A DNA stretch of 64,000 nt, taken from positions 11,704,634 through 11,768,633 of the forward strand of contig OU452235.1 of assembly GCA_911728455.2 (NCBI GenBank). The letters are read 5' to 3'. The position numbers and the translations under genes are program-made. Below are positions 57,025 to 64,000 of this stretch, piece after piece. The first letter of the stretch is position 1. Each line of letters starts with the position of its first letter. This DNA is from Marthasterias glacialis (lineage: Eukaryota; Echinodermata; Asteroidea; Forcipulatida; Asteriidae). The notes beneath the pieces are model-generated. The model saw only the letters and a list, made by a program, of their open reading frames with translations. It did no database searches and was not told where the DNA came from.

Positions 57025-58805
57025 TAGTATTGGGTATATTCTGCAAAACCAGCTTATTAGACGGGGACCCAGGTGTACCATGTACATTAATGACGTCTAA
57101 TAAACGATATTAGATATAATAACAATGTTGAAACTTAATTATTTTCAACTTGAATTCATTCATGCCCCAAGAAGTCAGGTGGCAAGACGCCTCGCACATC
57201 ATCAGTCTACTAATATATGGGGTGATTGCGTATTGTAGACATTTTTTGTGGCGTAGTTAACCTCGATCCCATTCAATGTAGGTCTAACTAAACAGAGGCT
57301 TGAGAGTGAAGGTCTGGCCCCTTTTTATAATCAGTTATACATTTAACATGTCAACGATGCTCGCAGGGTATTCGTATATGTGGAGCTCCACAGCTTCGAG
57401 ACTTCAGTATTCAAACGAGTTTCCGCGTAGTTTCGACCCATACACGAGGTTATAAAGCGCCAGTTTTTCATAAAGTACTTCCTCATTTTTAACATTTCAA
57501 ATACTTTTCAAACACCCCGGTTTCTGCATCAGACATGGCTTAGACTTCACTGGCCATTTGGAAGTTCCTATATGCATACTTATCTCTGTCTCGAATTTAA
57601 GCCATAGCTGAAACTGCGGCTACAAAAGAGAAACTTTGGTTCAACCCTTTTTTTATGGTATATCAATCCCTGAAAACACAAGGCTGTCTGCATGCAGAAA
57701 AAGCATTAGTGACCTGGCTCCCTCCGGTTTACATGGACAGCCTCACTTTCAAACTTCACTTACTTTAAAGGAAACAAATGGGAAATAGTTGTATTCACGT
57801 CTGTATTTATTATTTCCATATACTAGAAATGAAATTTTCTTCGTAAATATAATAGAAATTGTCTTTTTGGCCAAGTGACTTATAGCTTCGATTCAAATTG
57901 TCATTTTAGTTATGTCGATTAATTGTAATGATTGCAGACAATCTAAGAAAAACGATGGCTGCATTGAACTTTATATGTATATGACGCTAACTCAATTAAA
58001 CTTAACGATATCTAGCCAATGCATATAGTGTCCGTTATTTGGCATATGATTTACACCATATGTCGCTTGATTACAACAAATGAAAATAGTGGCAGGAATT
58101 CTTGCTGTACTGCTATGACGCACTGCTCCCCCAGGTCGCTCATTTTTAGGAAGTTCCAAATTGGTCTTCTCGAGTTGATATATGCACGCTGTGATCGAGG
58201 GTTCCCCGTGAAGTATTTCCCGATTCCGAATGATGGAGAGAGAGAGAAAGAGTGGGACAAAATACTCAGCTTTTGGTTGGCATCAGCACCATCCGGGGTT
58301 CAAATGCGTGGGTGTTAAGACATCGTTGGATCGCCGCAGCTAGGGATCGATCGCCCCGTGGAGTTACGGGGCGAAGTCGCCGTCACGCCTGACTGGCTCG
58401 CAGAGTGTTTTCCTGTAGAAACACCTCTACACCTTAAAGATGATTAGCTTCAGCATTTACTTTTGTTGAAGGGGGGGAAAGAAGGAAATGACATGAGTCT
58501 GTGTATTTGTACGGCCCGATGAGGCTCATTCTAAATGTTATAACATTTTGTCGACATGTTTACACTTGTTTAGTACTCAATACGAAGTTCTAAAAAATAA
58601 AGAAACATTTTTGTGTACTACTTGTAAGCGATTTTGAGAAGTATACTTTAATTTGTATTTGAATGGAAGAATATCATAGTTGAGATTTTTTCCAATCATT
58701 TGTTTTCTCTCCCCCCCCCCCCCTACCACCCTCTCTTTGCTGGGAACATTCAGGGTACCGATCTGCTCCATTGCAGTACTAATTGTAATTATGAAGTTTG
58801 ATACT

Positions 58806-58848
<43 letters not shown>
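58806..58848. repeat. (TTTA)n microsatellite
   Basis: Perfect TTTA/TTAT tetranucleotide run of about 43 bases. Confidence 0.95.
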
Positions 58849-60894
58849 CCTGATTTTAATTCTTTGGACAATACAATATTCGAGCAGAGGCCGTTCAGGA
58901 AAGGGCAAAATAATAACAAAAAACTATTGTCGAAAAAGATGTGTCCTCACAGACCCCGCTCATTTTAAACAATATACAATCGATTTACATTTAAAAAAAA
59001 AATCAACTAAAACCATATCTTTCTGGATGCGAATTCTCAACGCAGATTACACCTGCAAATTACCGTCACTCAAAAAGAAGTGCTTGTTCACCCAGACTGC
59101 TGCTCTTTGGAACACACCTATATCAGACTTAAGATAACATGTGCCAGAATAGTGCGTCCATATCTCACTTATATTAGATAACGAACGTTATCTTCATCTA
59201 TCGACAGTCAAGTTTTACATGATTTATCATAATCTTCCTTTCTATAATGTACATTGTTTAAGGAAGTGAAAGAAATGTTTAAATCTTTCTAATTGTTCTT
59301 ATTAAAAATAAAGAAATTCCATTTTTTGTAATAGGTACCGTTACAACATTGTTAACAATGTTGAACTCAATTATCATAACACAATAAACTTCAAAGTGGG
59401 CTTTTCTTTCGTGCTACTCCAACCAACTCAGGTTCAGGTTGAAGGAAAGGGTGTCTGGCGATGACATTAGAATTTCATGTAGGCCTATTGTTATAAAAAT
59501 ATTGATAATTATGGCTCCGCTCATTACAGTGACAATGAAGTTTTCTGTGTTAATCATTCTTAAAAAAAAACCTGGAAGCTAAGAATGAATGTACGGTGAA
59601 ACCCAGTTATTGTACGTTCAATGTATGTCGTAAACAGATCAAATAACTCAGTGCTTACATCAAATTAGTTTATACGCATGTCCATCGATAATAAACACTA
59701 ATCACGAATAACCACAAATTAAACAACAACAATAATAATAATAATATTAATAATAACGATAATAATAATAGTGTCAAAAAATATGTGGACATATATAGTC
59801 AACAATGAGAGTAGAGTTACTTTTACTGAAATGAGATTGAAACGGAATCATATTGCAGCAATATACAGCACAGATAAAATTATGAATGTATAAATTATGT
59901 ATAATGCATTCAACATAAATTATGCAAAAGATAAGTGTACACGACAACACATTGGCTTGTTTGGTTTCCAGGCAAGTATTGTACACGGTAAATGGTGGAT
60001 GGATTTGACAACCTTTTCTTTGCATTTATCATTTAAATTCCATTCACTCGGGGTCTAGGAGTCATCGACCTCTTGTAAACTTGGTCGGGTGCCTTTGGGA
60101 TTTATTATTTGTACACTTTTGAAACTTAATTGTGACCCCAGGCAACAAGACGATGTCTGCGATTGCCGTTTTATGGGACCGTGTATCAAATCATACCGTT
60201 TTAATGCACGGATGCACTTTGGGGAATTACATCAATGTGTTCACAAATTATAACATTAAAATTGGTTTTGATAGAGGTAGAGCTACCAATTTCTGTCTTC
60301 TTTAGTTCTAATATTTTTATTTAGAATGGTCTTGCCTGAGTTTTCACGTTGGAGAGAAAACCAATTGCATCTTCAAATGCGTTACTTGATTATTATCTCT
60401 TATCTTCCCGATTGACCTTTCTGTGTCTAAAAGAAATGATAAAAAACTAACTCATCGCGTGTGACTGGAAAAAAAACAAAAAATATTGACATCTGCGAAT
60501 ACATACGCAACTTAAAACAAGAAGTCTGAACTACCCCCGTTAGCTTTATCTACAATTGAATTGTTATCATAATTAACACGTTACATCATCTGATTATACA
60601 ACGATATTATCAAATTATATCATTATCCTTTTAACGAGGATGGACAATTTTCCACCATAATTACTTTTACGGTATCCTACCCGCAGGTAATTTACTCGTG
60701 CTTGTATACTATGATACACAGATCAGTATAATGGTTTCCCACATTTAAAAACCGTACTGATATTTATTTAAAAAAAATTTAAATGACGGTACAAATGGTT
60801 CTTGAGGAACAAGCCGACATCTGGTCGAACCTTAGGTTTCTCAGTGCCACATGATTACAACTAAAACTATTTAATATTTTTAAGAAGCCCCAGT

Positions 60895-61140
60895 CAGAAC
60901 TGACCCAGACCTTGGTCCATTGCAAGCAAGACCAATTTCCGGGTCATTTGGACTCAAATGGGGTCAAACTTATGACACGGAATCTGAACCAGAGAGACTT
61001 CCTGAAACAGAATACACGAAATGGTTGACCCCATGAATGAGTCTGGAACGAGTCCAATCCATGCCAAAAGCACGTCCTGGGCGGGATCTCTGTACAACCT
61101 GAGAAATGGATTATTGACCCGGGTCAAACTGACCGGAATG
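60895..61140. repeat. diverged GACCC/GGGTC-rich segment
   Basis: GTCAGAACTGACCCAGACC on the left and TTGACCCGGGTCAAACTGAC on the right, with internal CCGGGTCATTTGGACTC and GGGGTCAAAC. Resembles the 52039-52278 element in motif content, but the arms no longer pair well. Confidence 0.4.
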
Positions 61141-64000
61141 TAAAGGCGCTATACCGTGACACTCTCCTACCATTGCATACCTCGTTCCCGCACACGGGAA
61201 TGGAGTTGAATTGTTCACAGTTGAAATATTAATCTATAAGTACCGAATAAGAGAGCCTAAGTCTGATATAGCTTGCAGATAGAGCTCAAAAAGAGATTTT
61301 GTAGAGTGTTTGTGAATCACAGAAACACTTGGTTGCCATGGAAACGGGAATTAAAAAAAAACGAGTAGTCTTGAATTCAAGTACATCAGCCTTTCAACCA
61401 ACAGCTGGCCATCAAAACGTCTGCACAAAATATATACCATGCATACCGTAATGCTAACTATACATTAAGACACCTACTGTTTCACATAGTATTTTAATTA
61501 TAAATACCTCAAGTTTGACAAATTCAATAGGCCTGTCTGCACAATTCATGCTTCATACTTGCCTTCTTCACGAGTTTGCCATCTTGGGTCTTTTCCCGGT
61601 TAACAAAGGTTTTGTAAGCATGTATTGCTCGTCATAAGAAGTAGACTTGGTTTTACTCATAATTAATCAGACCATTTGGCTGTTTTGCAGAGATAACCTC
61701 TTTTTCAAAATGTCGATGTTTTGGGCGAATTTATAAGAAAGAGTTGTGTCTAGTGTCGCTTTTCTTTATGTTAGGAATAAAAGTGTGGTTTGACGACAGA
61801 TTTTTTTTCCACAATACATGCAGCACGTCAGCTGCAGAAATTTTTATTCACATATTATTTTTTTTTATATTTAAATATATACATATAGATTTATGGCAAC
61901 CTCACTTTCAAACCAACCGCGATAATTTGTTGCTTCTTTAAGAGCTTAATGTGCTACCAGCGTTAATTGGATTTCTGTGCCCGTAGTGTCAATCGATCTG
62001 CAAATATAAGAACACTATAGTGCCAGACTATCGTCCAGGTCTCACTTTGGTCAAACGGATATATACATTTCTTTTTAAATACCTTTAAATGGTGTGCTTT
62101 TATGGCGAACTCCAAAAAGAGTTCCATGTTCTTAAATATATCCAATTTCCTGTAACGGTCGACACAATATGAAAAGTGGCCGTAATCCGTCGTTATCTGC
62201 TCCGGCGGTTCTGACTTGCAATGCTGTTGATTGAAATGTAACATTTCCCCCGAACTTTGAGATCCGAGGATTTTCTGTAGGGCTTGGGAGTCAATTGCTT
62301 AGGATTAGGGTGGAATTGAAACCCTGATGGTGCGGCATTCCACTGGCTTGGCTGCTTTCTGCAGCACGAGATACATGTTCTGCAGATAGTCTGTTTTGCC
62401 TTAACGTTTTGGTTGAACTTTCAAACTGTTCAGTAATCGGTTAACATACCACCAGCTCATCATTCCATGCTTAGGTAAAATCACTTTTGAAAAAATGTTG
62501 AGCGTTGGAATGTCCTGAGGTTTGTATCATTAAACGGTACATAATTATGATTCGTGTTTGGTATTAAAAGATCAAGATTATTTTTCAATCTGAAAGCTAA
62601 CTTTTTATCAACTTATTACCAATATTGATTGTCCTATACGAAACATTCCCACCCGCAATACTGATACACGCAAGAATATTAATAGTTCCCAACACACGCA
62701 AGAGAAAGAAGAAGACCTCTGGATTGGCTGATACTTTTCCAGGTTGGTTGTGTGGTGTGTCTCTTTAATACTTGATGACGAGAATGAAATGTACTCTTCC
62801 CTAAACCAGTGCTATCATGCCTTTGAAGTGTCATGTATTTTTTCTTCACCTATCTCTTGATGAACCCATATCATTGTTGCATTTCGGCACAAGGCTGGTA
62901 ACAGATCGCCTTAGGTATGTGTACATTCACCCTTCCCTCATAGCTAAAATACTCATACAAACAAATAAAATAGGAAAACATCCAAATAGAAATTTAAGCT
63001 CGTCTCACGCGAGGAGCAGCATTCCGTGTGCGTGATTAAAACATGAGTGTGATCAAAAGAGAGGCTACCTCCTCGATATCAGGAGAGGAAATTACCGAGG
63101 TGTCAATAAAAGAAAAGAACCTGTGGTTTCAGGTTCTCTTGCCGGCACTCCGGGCGACCAATCCTGCACACCTGCTAGGGGTGACGCGACCCGTTGCTGG
63201 TGTGGATGACACGAGATATCGCACTCGTGTACTTTGAACACTCGTATTTGTGTGATTCAGGAAAAGCATCCCCATCGCGTGTTTAAACATAGAAGCTACC
63301 ATGGAATGCCATATCTCTCCTAACCCATTATGAAAACATAAACTATTTTGTACTCAAACCATTCTCAACCTAGTGTTCTCGCTAAAAAGGATATCAAATA
63401 GCAGTCTTTAGAAGCTGCTTACGCATAAATATCGATCGTTAACATCGGTTCTGGGTAAGGGTGGGTATAGCCCTTTTATACTGACGTCACACTTGGCTGT
63501 CTGCCTAAGGTCTGCTATTACTTTGGGAGTCCAAGCGCCAAAAACGACAACGGTGCGCGTCTACCGCGCGCGGATCGCCTGAAATGCAAACTGCACAGTG
63601 TCCTAACCCACGGAAAATGTTACCCTCAAACTGGCGCAACCAAGATGCATCAGAGGCGATAACATCTGGTAAATTGGGTAAATAGACAAAAACTTGGAGT
63701 TTAGAGCTGATAATTGTTTTCTTTTTAGGGATGACATGTGAAACAAACAAGTCTCACATTGCCAGTTGGAACCATTTGTACACAGAATATATTTTTCAAG
63801 TACACTGTCATGTTACTATAAACAATTATGCTTACACGTAACGTTAACATTGGTCAAAGTATAAGGGTGGAGTCATTGAGGAATGTTTGATACTCTTCCG
63901 ACCCGGTGCACATTGTACTAGATAGACAAATGCGTAAATAAATCTCCTTTTAAAGAGGTTCAATGTATATTATGTTGAGAACATCCCAAGGAAATAAATC

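Larger units (their letters stand above)
54354..64000 (+). other. probable first intron of the second M13 gene
   Basis: No M13 ectodomain exon (CLTxxC or DPCEDF-type) found. Contains a poly-A tract, a 39-bp minisatellite, a 378-bp palindrome copy and AT-rich microsatellites. 57030-58800, 58850-60890 and 61150-64000 show nothing I can name apart from (AAT)-type runs near 59730-59770 and the short ATG frame at 63043. Confidence 0.45.

Noticed and set aside
63043-63237. ATG open frame MSVIKREATSSISGEE... near the right edge, with a possible donor GTGTCA after EITE
   Set aside because: Could be the first exon of another gene, but it has no recognised motif, a weak donor, and no following exon in view.

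Overview
This is 64 kb of AT-rich animal nuclear DNA: short exons bounded by GT/AG introns, no operons, and many small non-autonomous transposons, SINE-like pieces, micro- and minisatellites. Two genes are recognisable. At the left edge are the last two coding exons of MIC10 (MICOS10/MINOS1), the small cristae-junction protein. Most of positions 9.3-41.8 kb is one complete neprilysin-like M13 zinc metallopeptidase. The organism is a metazoan. Repeated TAGGCCTA octamers and the repeat families look like those of a marine deuterostome, possibly an echinoderm. That placement is an impression and not a demonstrated identification.

Layout. 1-1816: 3' half of MIC10 on the + strand, followed by polyadenylation-signal candidates. 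1.8-8.9 kb: intergenic DNA with a (TTTG)n tract and small hAT-like elements. 9324-41811: the M13 gene in 21 coding exons, whose lengths sum to 2262 nt (753 codons plus stop). All exon phases are compatible and the length is close to human neprilysin (about 750 residues). Exon 1 (cytosolic tail plus signal-anchor) is separated from exon 2 by a 19.5 kb intron. The other exons are packed into 29.0-41.8 kb, with introns carrying hAT-like MITEs, SINE-like pieces, foldback elements and a 55-bp-arm hairpin. 41.8-53.6 kb: intergenic. 54119-54353: a second first-exon of the same type (basic tail, SW-F-R and LEK motif, membrane segment, phase-1 donor), best read as the start of a downstream tandem M13 gene whose other exons I do not find here. 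54.4-64 kb: repeats, including a 39-bp minisatellite and a second 378-bp TA-flanked palindrome nearly identical to one inside the first M13 gene.

How it works together. MIC10 acts in the mitochondrial inner membrane and has no evident functional link to the M13 genes. The M13 product should be a type II membrane ectopeptidase trimming extracellular peptides. Its zinc site (HELMH plus GENIAD) is intact, but several otherwise conserved positions differ: NAFY Asn to Ser, FPAG Pro to Ser, the C-terminal Trp to Tyr, and VWC to IYC. It may therefore have altered substrate handling. I found no prokaryote-type system, CRISPR array, virus or toxin gene. The most unusual structures are the foldback and MITE families.
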